NCBI GenBank assembly: GCA_024102815.1
Contig: JAGFJJ010000079.1
Location: 1-51,166, forward strand
Direction of reading: 5' to 3'
Length of the DNA: 51,166 bases
Origin: Phycisphaerae bacterium
GTDB lineage: Bacteria > Planctomycetota > Phycisphaerae > UBA1845
Under the pieces are notes generated by a model that had not been told where the DNA came from, did no database searches, and saw only the letters and a list, made by a program, of their open reading frames with translations. Every line of letters begins with the position of its first letter. Position 1 is the first letter of the stretch. Positions 17,201 through 26,391 of this stretch are shown here, one piece after another. A program made the translations under genes and the position numbers.

Positions 17201-20200
17201 CAGGGTGTCGATGCGGTAGCTCTCCACCTCGTCCCCCGCATCGATGTCGCTACCGAAGAGGGTTACGACCGCCGATCCGTCTTCACTAACAATCATGCTC
17301 CCCGCAGTGGACGTCGGAGCGTCGTTCACGGGATTCACGTTGATGTCGAACGTCGCAGCGCCGGCCGACCAGGCTTCTCCGTCGTTGGTACTGAAGGTGA
17401 AGCTCGTCGACCCATTCCAGTTGTTGTTCGGAACAAAGGTCAGTTCACTGTTGTCGATCTCGGCCTGGGTGATCACATCGCCCGCACTGAGCGGATTGCC
17501 ATTCAGCCTCAGCGTGCCACCGGCCGGCAGTGTATCGAGACGATAACGCTCGACCGCATCGCCGGCATCGAGATCCGCGCCGCTCAGCGTGATCGTGGCG
17601 CTGGTGTCCTCGCCCAGGGTCGCGCTTCCCGCCGTGGCCGTGGGGGCATCGTTGACCGGGGTAACGTGCACCGTCATGGTGTAATTGCTGGCGCTGTACT
17701 CCAACCCATCATGCACCCTGAATCCGAAGCTGTCGTAGGAGGCGCCGTTGTCGTTGGTCGATGCGGTCTCGAAGGTCAACCGTCCGGCGTTGATGTCATC
17801 GATTGTAACCGCCTGGTTGAGCGTCACGGCCACGCCGTCGAGCTTCAACGACGCCACGCTCGTCAATGAGGTGATCTGCACCTCCTGCATCGTTTCGCCG
17901 GCGTCCACGTCGGCGAAGTTGAAGTCCGCGGCGCTGAACGCATACATCGTGTCTTCCGGCACGGCAACGCTGCTGTCGGTGGCGATCGGGGCGTCCTGGA
18001 CCGGGTCGACCGTGATGCCGACACCGGCTGTTCCGGCTGACCAGAGTTCACCATCATACGAACTGAAAGTGAAGCTCGTCGATCCGTTCCAGTTGGCATC
18101 CGGAACAAACGTCAGCTCATTGTTGTCGATCTGAGCCTGGGTGACGATGTCGCCTGCGCTGACCGGAACTCCGCCCAGCATGAGCGTGCCGTTGGCGGCG
18201 AGCGTGTCGATGCGATACAGCTCCACCGCGTCCCCGGCGTCGATATCGGCACCGGTTAGGACAATCACGGCCGAAGTGTCCTCATCGAGGTTCGCGCTGC
18301 CCGCCGTCGCCGTCGGCGAATCGTTCACCGCGGTGACGTCCACGGTTATCGTGTAGGCCGACTCGCTGTAGGACTCGCCATCATGCACCTTGAACTTGAA
18401 GCTATCGTATGCCGCACCGTTGGCATCCGCGCCCGGCACGAAAGTAAGCCGTCCCGCGTTGATATCGGTGGCGGAGATCACCTGATTCAAGGTCACGTCC
18501 ACCCCGTCGAGCCTCAATGAGCCGACACTGTTCAGCGACGTGATCTGGATCTGCTGCAGCGTGTCGCCGGCGTCTGCGTCGGCGAAGTTGAAGTCGCCGA
18601 CACTGAAGGTATACGTCGTGTCCTCCGGGGTCGTCACAACCTCGTCCGCGGCCGTCGGAGCATCGCTGACCGCAGCAACGATGTTGACGGTGGTCCCTCC
18701 CGCCGACCAGAGCTCCCCGTCATAAGCGCTGAAGACAAAGCTAGTCGACCCGTTCCAGTCGGCATCCGGAGCGAAAGTCAGCTCGCTGTTGTCGATCTGG
18801 GCCTGGGTGATGATGTCGCCTGCGCTGACCGGGTCTCCATTCAGCATGAGCGTTCCGTTGGCCGGGAGCGTATCGATGCGATACTGCTCGATGGCGTCTC
18901 CGGCGTCGATGTCTCCCCCGGAGAGGACGATGACGGCCGAGGTATCCTCGTCGAGGATCGAGTTGCCTCCGATCGCCGTGGGGGCGTCATTGACGGGAGC
19001 GATGCTCAATTGGACAACGCCGGTCGCCGTCCCGCCATTCCCGTCAATAATGTCATACGTGAAGCTGTCCGTCCCGTTGTAGTTGGCGGCGGGTGTGTAA
19101 GTGAATGTACCGTCGTAGTTGTACACCACCGTGCCGTGCTGGGGCTGCGTGAATCCGGTGAGTGCCAGGGTATCGCTGTCGAGATCCGTATCGTTCAGCA
19201 GCACGTTTCCGGTCGTGACTTGCGTATCCTCATCGAGCGTGATGCTGTCGGCCACGGCCACCGGCAGGTCGTTGACCGAAGTGACGGCGACGCTAACGGT
19301 CATCGTATCGGTACCGCCGGCACCATCGTCAACCGTGTAGGTGAAACTGTCGGTTCCGTGGAAATTGGCGTCCGGCGTGTACGTAAACGTCCCGTCTTCA
19401 TTGTATGCCACCGTGCCGTGCGTGGCCTGCGTAAAGGAGCCCACCGAGAGCGTGTCGGGGTCAACGTCCGTGTCGTTGGCGAGGACGTCGACCGTCGTGC
19501 CGTCCGTATCCTCGGCAGTCACCAGGCTCTCGGCTTCGGCCTCGGGCGCGTCGTTGACCGGGTTGACTGTCAGGTTGTACGTGGCCGTCGTCGACGTGCC
19601 CTGCCCGTCGCCGATCGTGTACGTGAAGGAGTCGCTGCCGTAGTAGTCACGGTTCGGATAGTAGGTGAAAGTCCCGTCACCGTTGTACTCCAGGGATCCG
19701 TGTGACGGATCCGTGAAGTCCAGGACCGCCAGCGTGTCGCCCTCCACATCGGAGTCGTTCGCCAGGACGTTGCCGGTCGTCAGCACGGTATCCTCGTTCG
19801 CAACGCCGGAATCGTCGACCGCGGCCGGTGCATCGTTGACCTTGTTGACCTTGATGCTCACGGTCGCGGTATCGGTCCCGCCGTTCCCGTCGGTGATCGT
19901 GTAGGTGAAGGAGTCGGTTCCATTGAAGTCCGCATCGGGCGTATAGCCGAAGGTGCCGTCGCCGTTGGCGACAACCGAGCCATTGGCTGGCTGCGTGAAG
20001 CTATCGAGCGTCAGGGTATCATTGTCGACGTCGGAACTCGCCCCGATCAAGTCACCTGTGGTGACTTGAGTGTCCTCGTTCGTGGTCAAAGAGCCGCTTC
20101 GGGCATCCGGAGCGTCATTCACCGAGGTCACGTTGATGGTAACGGTCGCCGAACTCGTATGCCCGTGTCCGTCACTGAGCGTGTAGGTGAAGCTATCCGT

Positions 20201-23200
20201 TCCGTTGTAGTTGGCGGCGGGCGTGTAGGTGAACGTGCTATCCTGATTGTAGACGACAGACCCGTTCGAGGCTTGTGTGTAATCGAACAGAATCAGCGAA
20301 TCGCCTTCGGGATCCGAGTCGTTGGCCAACACGTTCCCGGTGGTGATCGCAGTGTCTTCGCTTGTGGTGAAACTGTCGTTCGTGACAACCGGAGCGTCGT
20401 TCACCGGGTTCACGGTAATGCTGACCGTCGCCGTATCGGTGCCGCCGTTGCCGTCCTCAATCGTATAGGTGAAGGAGTCGACTCCGGCGAAGTTCGCGTT
20501 CGGCGTGTACGTAAAGGTCCCATCGCCGTTATCGACCACCGTCCCGTTGGAGGCCTGGGTGAAGCCGGTGATATTGAGTGGATCGCCGTCGGCATCCGTA
20601 TCGTTCGCCAGGACGTTGACGGTCGTGACGGCAATGTCCTCCGTCGTCGTCGCTGCTTCCGCGACCGCGTTGGGGGCCGTGTTGCCCGGCGCCGCCGGAT
20701 TGACCGTGACGGTAACAGTCGCCGTGTCGGTACCGCCGTTGCCGTCATCAACGGTGTAAGTGAACGTGTCGGTACCGCTGAAACTGGCGTTCGGAGTATA
20801 CGTGAAGGTCCCGTCTCCGTTGTCGACCACAGCACCATTGGAGCCCTGCGTAAACCCGGTGATGGTCAATGGATCGCCATCCCCGTCCGTGTCGTTCGCC
20901 AGAACATTTCCAGTGGTAACAGCCGTGTCCTCCGTGGTGCTGATGGAATCGTTAGCGGCGTCGGGTTGGAGATTTCCGACGGTGACGGAAACCGTCGCCG
21001 TGTCGGTTCCGCCGTTGCCGTCATCAACTGTGTAGGTGAAGGTATCGGTTCCGTTGAAACCGGCGTTCGGAGTATACGTGAAGGTCCCGTCGCCATTGTC
21101 GACCACAGCACCATTGGAGCCCTGGGTAAACCCAGTGATGGTCAGTGGGTCGCCGTCCGCGTCCGTATCGTTCGCGAGCACGTTCTCCGTGGTGACAGCG
21201 GTATCCTCGTCGGTGGTGTAGGCTTCGTTCGTGGCATGGGGCGCATCGTTGACCGAGTTTACCGTCACCGTGACAGTGGCGTCCGCGGTCGTGCCGTGGC
21301 CATCCGTTACCGTATAGGTGAAGGAGTCTTCCCCGCTGAAACCCACGCCGGGCGTATATGTGAAGGTACCGTCGCCATTATACTGAACCGTGCCGTTCGA
21401 CGGTTGCGAGAAGCTGTGGATCTGGATCGCGTCGCCTTCGACGTCCGTGTCGTTTAGAAGGACGTTGCCCGTGGTCACAGCGGTATCTTCATCGGTGACA
21501 TACGCGTCATCGACCGGGCTCGCGGCGTCGTTCACGGAGATCACATTGACGTTCACCGTACCCGTGGCGGTTCCGCCGTTTCCATCACTGATCGTGTAGG
21601 CAAAACTGTCGGAGCCGTTGAAGTCGGCATTCGGCGTGTAAGTAAACGTACCGTCACCGTTGTCCACGACAACGCCGTGGCTGGGCTGACCGAAGCCGGA
21701 CAGGCTGACCGAGTCGCCGTCGACGTCGGTGTCGTTGTTAAGCACTCCGCTGATGACCACGGAGGTGTCCTCGGTGGTGCTCACTGAATCCGCCGTGGCT
21801 GACGGGTCGTCGTTGATCGGGTTGACATTGAGGTTGACAGTGCCGGTGTCCGTCCCGCCATTGCCGTCGACGACGGTGTACGTGAAACTGTCCGGGCCCG
21901 TATAGTCGGCGTCGGGGGTGTAGGCAAACGTCCCGTCGCCGTTATAAATCAGGACGCCATGAGACGGCTGCGTGAAGTCGAACAGCGACAACGTATCGCC
22001 GTCCACATCGACATCGTTGCTAAGTATCTCGTCGACTGTTACCAGGGTGTCTTCATTCGGAGTGAACGTATCGTCCTGGGCCACTGGCGCATCATTCACC
22101 GAGTCCACGCGGATATTGACGTTGGCCGTACTCGTGCCGCCATTTCCATCGGACACCGTGTACGTGAAATGGTCCGCGAAATCGTCCTCTCCGTTGAAGT
22201 TGGCGCTCGGCGTGTAGGAGAACGTCCCGTCACCATTGTAGACTACCGTGCCGCTGTCCGGCTGCGTGAAGCTATCGACGACCAATGCGTCACCATCGAT
22301 GTCCGTGTCGTTGGCAAGCACGTTACCCGTCGTCACCGAGCCATCCTCGTCGACGTACGCTTGATCCCTCTCGGCCTCGGGTGTGTCGTTGACCGAATTG
22401 ACGGTGATGTTGACCGTAGCCGTACCTGTCAGGCCTCGTCCGTCACCGATCGTGTAGGTGAACGAATCCGGCCCGTGGAAGTTGGCGCTGGGCGTATAGG
22501 TGAACGTGCCGTCGCCATTGTATGACACAGTACCGTTGCTCGGCTGTGTGAAGCTGTAGACCGCGATGGTATCGCCGTCGTACTCATTGTCGTTCGCGAG
22601 CAGGTTGTCGGTCGTAATCGGCGTATCCTCGTCAGTGACAACCGTGTCGGCGCCGGGATCGGGCGCGTCGGCCACCGGAGCCACGGAAATGTCCCAGGTC
22701 GCCGCGCTCGCCGACCAGGCGTCGCCATCGTGGGAGCTGAACGTGAAGCTGGTCGAGCCGTTCCAGTTGGCGTCGGGCTCGAACGTCAGCAGGCCGCTGT
22801 CGATCTGCGCCTGGGTGACGATGTCTCCGGCGCTTAGCGCCGTATCGTCGAGCCTGAGTGTGCCGTTCGCCGCAAGCGTCTCGATGCGGTACTGCTCCAC
22901 GGCATCGCCGGCGTCGATGTCGGCCCCCGTCAGCGTAATCGTGGCCGCGGTGTCTTCGTTGATCGCGATGCTACCTGGCGTGGCTGTCGGCGCATCGTTG
23001 ACAGGATTCACGGTGATGTTGAACGTGGTCGGACCAGCCGACCACGCATCGCCGTCGTTGGCGCTGAACGTGAAGCTGGTCGAGCCGTTCCAGTTGGCGT
23101 CGGGCTCAAACGTCAGCAGGCCGCTGTCGATCTGAGCCTGGGTGACGACATCGCCCGCGCTGATCGCTACACCGTCAAGCCTGAGTGTCCCGTTCGCCGC

Positions 23201-25282
23201 GAGCGTCTCGATGCGATACTGCTCCACCGCGTCGCCGGCGTCGATGTCCGTACCGGTCAGCGTGATCGTGGCCGTGGTGTCTTCGTTGATCGTGGTGCTA
23301 CCGGCCGATGCCGTCGGAGCATCGTTGACGGCGTTCACGGTGATGCCGAACGTGGCCGGACCAGCCGACCAGGCGTCGCCATCGTTGGCACTGAATGTGA
23401 AGCTCGTCGAGCCGTTCCAGTTGGCGTCGGGCTCAAACGTCAGCAGGCCGCTGTCGATCTGCGCCCGGGTGACGACGTCGCCCGCGCTGATTGCTACACC
23501 GTCAATCGCCAGCGTGCCGCCGGCCGGCAGTGCGTCGATGCGGTAGCTTTCAACTTCGTCGCCGGCGTCGAGATCAGTACCGCCCAGGGTCACAGCCGTC
23601 GCCGGAGCATCCTCGCTACAGGTCAGGCTTCCAGCAGTCGCCGCCGGTGCATCGTTGATGGGGTTCACGGTGATGCCGAACGTGGCCGGGCTGTCCGACC
23701 AGGCGTCGCCGTCGTTGGCGCTGAACGTGAAACTCGTCGAGCCGTTCCAGTTGCCGTCGGGCTCGAACGTCAGCAGGCCGCTTTCGATCTGAGCCTGGGT
23801 GACGACGTCGCCCGCGCTAATCGCTACACCGTCAAGCGACAGCGTACCGTTGGTGGGGAGTGTGTCGATGCGATACTGCTCCACGGCGTCGCCGGCGTCG
23901 ATGTCTGCCCCCGTCAGCGTGATCGTGGCCGCGGTGTCTTCGTTGGTCGTGGCGTTTCCGGCCGATGCCGTAGGAGCATCGTTGACGGCGTTCACGGTGA
24001 TGCCAAACGTGGCCGGGCTGTCCGACCACACATCGCCATCGTTGGCGCTGAACGTGATACTGGTCGAGCCGTTCCAGTTGGCGTCGGGCTCGAACGTCAG
24101 CAGGCCGCTGTCGATTTGCGCCTGGGTAACGACGTCGCCCGCGCTGATCGCCACACCGTCAAGCGCCAGCGTGCCGTTGGTGGGGAGCGTGTCGACGCGA
24201 TAGCTTTCAACTTCGTCGCCGGTGTCGATGTCCGCACCGGACAGCGTGATCGTGGCCGCAATGTCCTCGTCAGTCGTGGCGTTTCCGGCCGAGGCGGTGG
24301 GAGCATTGTTGACCGGATCAACCGTTACGCTAACCGTTGCGGTGTCAGTGCCGCCGTGGCCGTCATGGATCGTGTAGGTAAACGTATCGGTTCCCGTAAA
24401 GTCGGCATCGGGCGTGTAGGTGAACGTGCCATCGCCGTTGTTCACCACCGAACCACTCAATCCTTGCGTGAATCCGGTGATGCTCAGGGCGTCACTGTCC
24501 GGGTCCGTGTCGTTGGCCAGGACGTTTCCAGTCGTCACCGCCGTGTTCTCTGTCGTCGACACCGTGTCATCGATCGCGGTGGGAGCCGTATTCACACCCA
24601 AGTCCCCCGGCGCGTATGTACCTTCCGACGTGACGATGGTCTCGATCTGGCTGTAGTTGATGGTAAACGCCTGACCACTACCGAGATCGACGGTGATGGT
24701 CGACCGATCGTCGGTCACCTTGTCGTTTGTGTACGCGGACAGATCGATGGTGTCCGAGTTGGCGCCGCCGACCACCGTAATGACATCGCCGTCCTGGGCT
24801 CCGGTGAAGCGGAATGTATCGTCACCTTGATCGCCGTGCAGGGTATCTGAGCCCCCGCCGCTGATAAGGACATCGTTGTCTTTCCCCCCGAGGAGCTGAT
24901 CGTCACCCGCGCCGCCGTCAAGGATGTCCGCGCCATCGCCGCCGCTGAGCGTATCGTTGCCGGCGCCGCCGAACAGGCTGTCGGCCCCGTCATCCCCATC
25001 CATGGTGTCGTTGCCGCCGAGCGCGTCCGCGATGTCGTCGCCGGTCGTTCCCGTATAGGTGTCGTTGCCCTCGGTTGCTCCTTCCAGTGGGTCGCCGGAG
25101 TCGGTGTCGACCCACGTGGCTGACAAGAAGATGCGGGGTTCAAGAAGCTCCGGGCGAAACGACGGCTTGGGAGGTTGCTTCTTCGGAGGCGCCGCAGATT
25201 CGCCTTCGGAGACCTCGAAATCCTCGGGCCAAAAATTCTTCTTCGTCCGATCAGAATCGCGTTGGATTTTTCGCCTACTCAT
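14201..25282 (-). CDS. Giant exported LEPR protein: RTX-like calcium repeats plus ~31 cadherin/Ig-like modules
   Basis: The 3,693-residue protein carries the planctomycete motif LEPRIFLSA at residues 47-55. RTX-type glycine/aspartate repeats follow (GGNDTMDGDDGADSLFGGAG..., about 65-190). The tandem modules come in four kinds. By my count there are 14 VCBS/cadherin-like units (EDT-x-V-TTGNVLANDTD ... NGDGTFTYTP ... DSFTYT), 12 units of a second kind (ITLTGADIDAGD ... QAQIDSGLLTFEPDANWNGS), 3 of a third (FNFADADAGD ... INAGRLTFVP) and 2 PKD/REJ-like units (LDASGSSDP). Nearly all are joined by VNDAPTA linkers. The last ~300 residues are acidic and Pro-rich with no recognised domain; a short hydrophobic piece, GWFALLWSLV, lies near the end. 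Calcium-stiffened filaments of this sort serve adhesion or cell-cell contact. The ATG at 25282 has only a weak GGGAA upstream. The gene stands alone, with no type I secretion genes nearby. Confidence 0.9.
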   Translation of the reverse strand: MSRRKIQRDSDRTKKNFWPEDFEVSEGESAAPPKKQPPKPSFRPELLEPRIFLSATWVDTDSGDPLEGATEGNDTYTGTTGDDIADALGGNDTMDGDDGADSLFGGAGNDTLSGGDGADILDGGAGDDQLLGGKDNDVLISGGGSDTLHGDQGDDTFRFTGAQDGDVITVVGGANSDTIDLSAYTNDKVTDDRSTITVDLGSGQAFTINYSQIETIVTSEGTYAPGDLGVNTAPTAIDDTVSTTENTAVTTGNVLANDTDPDSDALSITGFTQGLSGSVVNNGDGTFTYTPDADFTGTDTFTYTIHDGHGGTDTATVSVTVDPVNNAPTASAGNATTDEDIAATITLSGADIDTGDEVESYRVDTLPTNGTLALDGVAISAGDVVTQAQIDSGLLTFEPDANWNGSTSITFSANDGDVWSDSPATFGITVNAVNDAPTASAGNATTNEDTAATITLTGADIDAGDAVEQYRIDTLPTNGTLSLDGVAISAGDVVTQAQIESGLLTFEPDGNWNGSTSFTFSANDGDAWSDSPATFGITVNPINDAPAATAGSLTCSEDAPATAVTLGGTDLDAGDEVESYRIDALPAGGTLAIDGVAISAGDVVTRAQIDSGLLTFEPDANWNGSTSFTFSANDGDAWSAGPATFGITVNAVNDAPTASAGSTTINEDTTATITLTGTDIDAGDAVEQYRIETLAANGTLRLDGVAISAGDVVTQAQIDSGLLTFEPDANWNGSTSFTFSANDGDAWSAGPTTFNITVNPVNDAPTATPGSIAINEDTAATITLTGADIDAGDAVEQYRIETLAANGTLRLDDTALSAGDIVTQAQIDSGLLTFEPDANWNGSTSFTFSSHDGDAWSASAATWDISVAPVADAPDPGADTVVTDEDTPITTDNLLANDNEYDGDTIAVYSFTQPSNGTVSYNGDGTFTYTPSANFHGPDSFTYTIGDGRGLTGTATVNITVNSVNDTPEAERDQAYVDEDGSVTTGNVLANDTDIDGDALVVDSFTQPDSGTVVYNGDGTFSYTPSANFNGEDDFADHFTYTVSDGNGGTSTANVNIRVDSVNDAPVAQDDTFTPNEDTLVTVDEILSNDVDVDGDTLSLFDFTQPSHGVLIYNGDGTFAYTPDADYTGPDSFTYTVVDGNGGTDTGTVNLNVNPINDDPSATADSVSTTEDTSVVISGVLNNDTDVDGDSVSLSGFGQPSHGVVVDNGDGTFTYTPNADFNGSDSFAYTISDGNGGTATGTVNVNVISVNDAASPVDDAYVTDEDTAVTTGNVLLNDTDVEGDAIQIHSFSQPSNGTVQYNGDGTFTYTPGVGFSGEDSFTYTVTDGHGTTADATVTVTVNSVNDAPHATNEAYTTDEDTAVTTENVLANDTDADGDPLTITGFTQGSNGAVVDNGDGTFTYTPNAGFNGTDTFTYTVDDGNGGTDTATVSVTVGNLQPDAANDSISTTEDTAVTTGNVLANDTDGDGDPLTITGFTQGSNGAVVDNGDGTFTYTPNASFSGTDTFTYTVDDGNGGTDTATVTVTVNPAAPGNTAPNAVAEAATTTEDIAVTTVNVLANDTDADGDPLNITGFTQASNGTVVDNGDGTFTYTPNANFAGVDSFTYTIEDGNGGTDTATVSITVNPVNDAPVVTNDSFTTSEDTAITTGNVLANDSDPEGDSLILFDYTQASNGSVVYNQDSTFTYTPAANYNGTDSFTYTLSDGHGHTSSATVTINVTSVNDAPDARSGSLTTNEDTQVTTGDLIGASSDVDNDTLTLDSFTQPANGSVVANGDGTFGYTPDADFNGTDSFTYTITDGNGGTDTATVSIKVNKVNDAPAAVDDSGVANEDTVLTTGNVLANDSDVEGDTLAVLDFTDPSHGSLEYNGDGTFTYYPNRDYYGSDSFTYTIGDGQGTSTTATYNLTVNPVNDAPEAEAESLVTAEDTDGTTVDVLANDTDVDPDTLSVGSFTQATHGTVAYNEDGTFTYTPDANFHGTDSFTYTVDDGAGGTDTMTVSVAVTSVNDLPVAVADSITLDEDTQVTTGNVLLNDTDLDSDTLALTGFTQPQHGTVVYNYDGTFTYTPAANYNGTDSFTYDIIDGNGGTATGVVQLSIAPVNDAPTAIGGNSILDEDTSAVIVLSGGDIDAGDAIEQYRIDTLPANGTLMLNGDPVSAGDIITQAQIDNSELTFAPDADWNGSTSFVFSAYDGELWSAGGTTVNIVAAVSDAPTAADEVVTTPEDTTYTFSVGDFNFADADAGDTLQQIQITSLNSVGSLRLDGVDVTLNQVISATDINAGRLTFVPGADANGAAYDSFKFKVHDGESYSESAYTITVDVTAVNDSPTATAGSANLDEDTSAVIVLTGADIDAGDAVELYRIDTLAANGTLMLGGVPVSAGDIVTQAQIDNNELTFVPDANWNGSTSFTFSSYDGELWSAGTAGVGITVDPVQDAPIATDSSVAVPEDTMYAFSAADFNFADVDAGETMQEVQITSLTSVASLKLDGVAVTLNQAVTIDDINAGRLTFETASTNDNGASYDSFGFRVHDGLEYSASNYTMTVHVTPVNDAPTATAGSATLGEDTSATITLSGADLDAGDAVERYRLDTLPAGGTLRLNGNPLSAGDVITQAEIDNSELTFVPNNNWNGSTSFTFSTNDGEAWSAGAATFDINVNPVNDAPTSTAGSMIVSEDGSAVVTLFGSDIDAGDEVESYRIDTLPVGGRLALNGAAISAGDIVTRVQIDNGELTFEPDANWNGSTSFTFSAYDGEAWAASPAAFAITVTPVNDAPTAEAGSVTVDEDVTATITLSSVDIDAGDGVDLYRIDTLPAGGRLELEGAAVNAGDTVTQAQIDNGRLTFVPNADWNGSTEFTFSTNDGEAWSASPATFSISVNAVADAPTATAGSLTVAEDAAPTAVPLSGSDPDIGDSVESYRIDTLPANGTLRLNGIALEAGDSVTQAQIDGDLLTFEPDANWNGSTSFTFSTHDGDTWSASSAMFDITVSAVNDAPTATADNDSTDEDTPAIITLSGSDPDVGDGVDRYRIDTLPAGGTLKLGGVSLNAGDIVTQAQIDNEALTFVPDANWNGSTSLTFSTNDGEAWSASSATFDITVDEVNDAPTAVDETITVPQHTPYTFRVADFGFADVDGGDALQQIQVTSPGSAGALRLNGVEVTENQIITVTDINAGRLTFVPDADAAGTAYDSFEYKVQDGEAYSESAYTITVDISASGSASRTVAELPTARGGADQTVSEGDFVTLDASGSSDPAGSGLTYAWIQTGGPAVTLSDANAAQVSFTAPESLSNSELTFQLQVSDGTNTSSDTVTVTVNADNDAPTAVAGPDRTVDDGALVTLDASRSSDPENQGLSYRWTQTGGAEVTLSDPTVSMPTFSVPEGFGGETLTFQVQVNDGTNISTDSVSITVNPKIRSIPSPTDPAPAPDSGNGATADPADAEPDLPGPVPEMGPTPEPTQDPMAPPVSPVLGGTDPGVTTEALPDPMERKPDHLMSDGSDMIAPVESTEPAGANTGEATEEDATETATTGGNRVPSEVDYFAAIAGRDYVLIPPPESAGEGLADRSDEYTGSEINVVGGGLPDLPPEVMAQGFDKVFQEVPPVSDADGDSATVGGDLLQDAVPHSHARGTRETENSLVVDPKTTDADPEDGASSEAVAEPSRRAGWFALLWSLVRGTGCPTRNVDPVPQKGAGDGRSMDRTAKELGLDD
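18960..22680 (-). repeat. Block of 13 consecutive VCBS/cadherin-like module repeats inside the giant gene
   Basis: Each unit encodes about 92-99 residues with TGNVLANDTD, NGDGTFTYTP and DSFTYT landmarks. Two neighbouring units around 20700-21240 are nearly identical in protein sequence (shared NDTD-x-DGDPLTITGFTQGS), which suggests recent duplication or gene conversion. Confidence 0.8.
22676..24306 (-). repeat. Five near-identical ~327-bp tandem repeats inside the giant gene
   Basis: A shared word (gtcgagccgttccag) recurs at 22752, 23079, 23406, 23736 and 24063, giving spacings of 327, 327, 330 and 327 bases, which is 109 or 110 codons. The conservation is at DNA level, beyond what the protein needs, so these copies probably arose or were homogenised recently. 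Copy number could vary between strains, and assembly could collapse here. Confidence 0.85.
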
Positions 25283-25704
25283 CTTGTATTCCCGACGGTC
25301 TAGACAGCGATAACCTCCCTACCGGACTGATGGACAACGAAATGCGCGCCCGGAAGCCCCGGGGCAGGTACATTCATTCGTCCCATACCCGATGCCGCGA
25401 TTACGATGGGCGCAATCTGCATGCCGGCGCGACCGTTGCGTCCCCGCTTTGGCGCTGGCCGATACGCCTTCGACGCGGAGCTTCCGATAATCCACCGCAC
25501 GACGACCGAGATGCGTCCAGGATTACACTGCGGCGTCATACGAAGTGTACGATCTGGAAACAACCGAGAACGTCGACGAACGATCCGTCGCTGTTACTCG
25601 GACGGCCCAGCCTGGGCTGTGCATCCCGAAGAATCCATCCAGCCGTCTCGTTTGGAAGGGTAACCAAGGGTTGATGGATCGGTTCACGCACGCTTCGCGT
25701 TTGC
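25283..25704. other. Intergenic region upstream of the giant gene
   Basis: This stretch should include the promoter and leader of the giant LEPR gene on the minus strand. I see no clear -35/-10 pair, no protein-like open frame and no strong hairpin. Confidence 0.5.
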
Positions 25705-25932
25705 ATGCGTGACGGGCTGGCGGAGGCATATGCGGAGGAGAGGCGCAGGGTGGAGGTCATGCACATGGCGGCCGATGCGTTTCATCAGTACCGCCTGTCG
25801 AAGGACTACATCGAGGAGGTGCGTCGCTCCGGCTGGGCGCCAAGCGACCAACTCCGAGACGGCCAGACGCTGGAAGAGTGGCTGGAATGGGTGACGGGGC
25901 CGGCCCGACGGGTCCATCCGCTGGGCGACCGA
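25705..25932 (+). pseudogene. Short coding island of unknown function, probably truncated
   Basis: From the ATG at 25705 about 75 residues look like genuine protein (AEAYAEERRRVEVMHMAADA, then FHQYRLSKDYIEEV and TLEEWLEWVTG). The sequence then turns into low-complexity Arg-rich translation (RRRDARRRRGRR), as if the true frame or gene had been lost. It has no recognised domain and no strong ribosome site. The rest up to 26391 holds only a hairpin element (26165-26214) and no gene I can support. Confidence 0.35.
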
Positions 25933-26164
25933 CGCCGAGACGCGAGGCGCCGGCGTGGTAGGCGGAGCAGTTGCGGCGGAATCTGGGTAAATCGAGAAAG
26001 CTCATTGTATCGAGGAATACGATGTGCGACTTCTTCCGTGCGGCGTTCATTTACCTGCAGCCAGCCGCTCTTCACCCATTGAACCATACGCCACCCGTCA
26101 CAGTCGATCGTTTGTTCTTTGGGGCTCCTGGCAAGGGAATGAGGCCCCACATGAGTCGGAAATC

Positions 26165-26214
26165 GGGTGCCAGAGGTGCGTCACCTGAGCCTCGAAGTCG
26201 CCTCTCTGGCACCC
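26165..26214. repeat. Inverted-repeat hairpin (possible REP-like element)
   Basis: GGGTGCCAGAG (26165-26175) pairs perfectly with CTCTGGCACCC (26204-26214) around a 28-base loop. It lies in gene-free DNA about 180 bases beyond the stop of the RND operon. There is no T-run, so an ordinary intrinsic terminator is unlikely. Short elements with GGGTGCCA...TGGCACCC ends are familiar to me from planctomycete intergenic DNA; that link is from memory and unverified. Confidence 0.55.
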
Positions 26215-26391
26215 ACGATTCAACTTCTTACGGCAGCAAGGCTGCCTGAAGCGGCGGCGTTGGACACAACGATGGTGACGGAGGCGTCGGCGCGTGAATC
26301 GTTGTCGGCGTTTGCGGATAGCGCTGACCGTTCCCGGTGTCGTCAGATTGCCGTTTGCGCAAGTAGCCCGGCTCGGATGCCGCAGCCCTCG

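Noticed and set aside
20700..24306. CRISPR-like regular repeats
   Set aside because: The periods are about 280-330 bases with coding continuity and a protein-level pattern; no 25-40 bp repeat with unique spacers and no cas gene.
14201..25282. Long open frames on the plus strand across the giant gene (for example 16400-17869 and 20066-21457)
   Set aside because: They are antisense shadows of the repeats: the translations are repetitive, Arg/Val/Gly-rich and lack motifs, while the minus frame is a clear protein.
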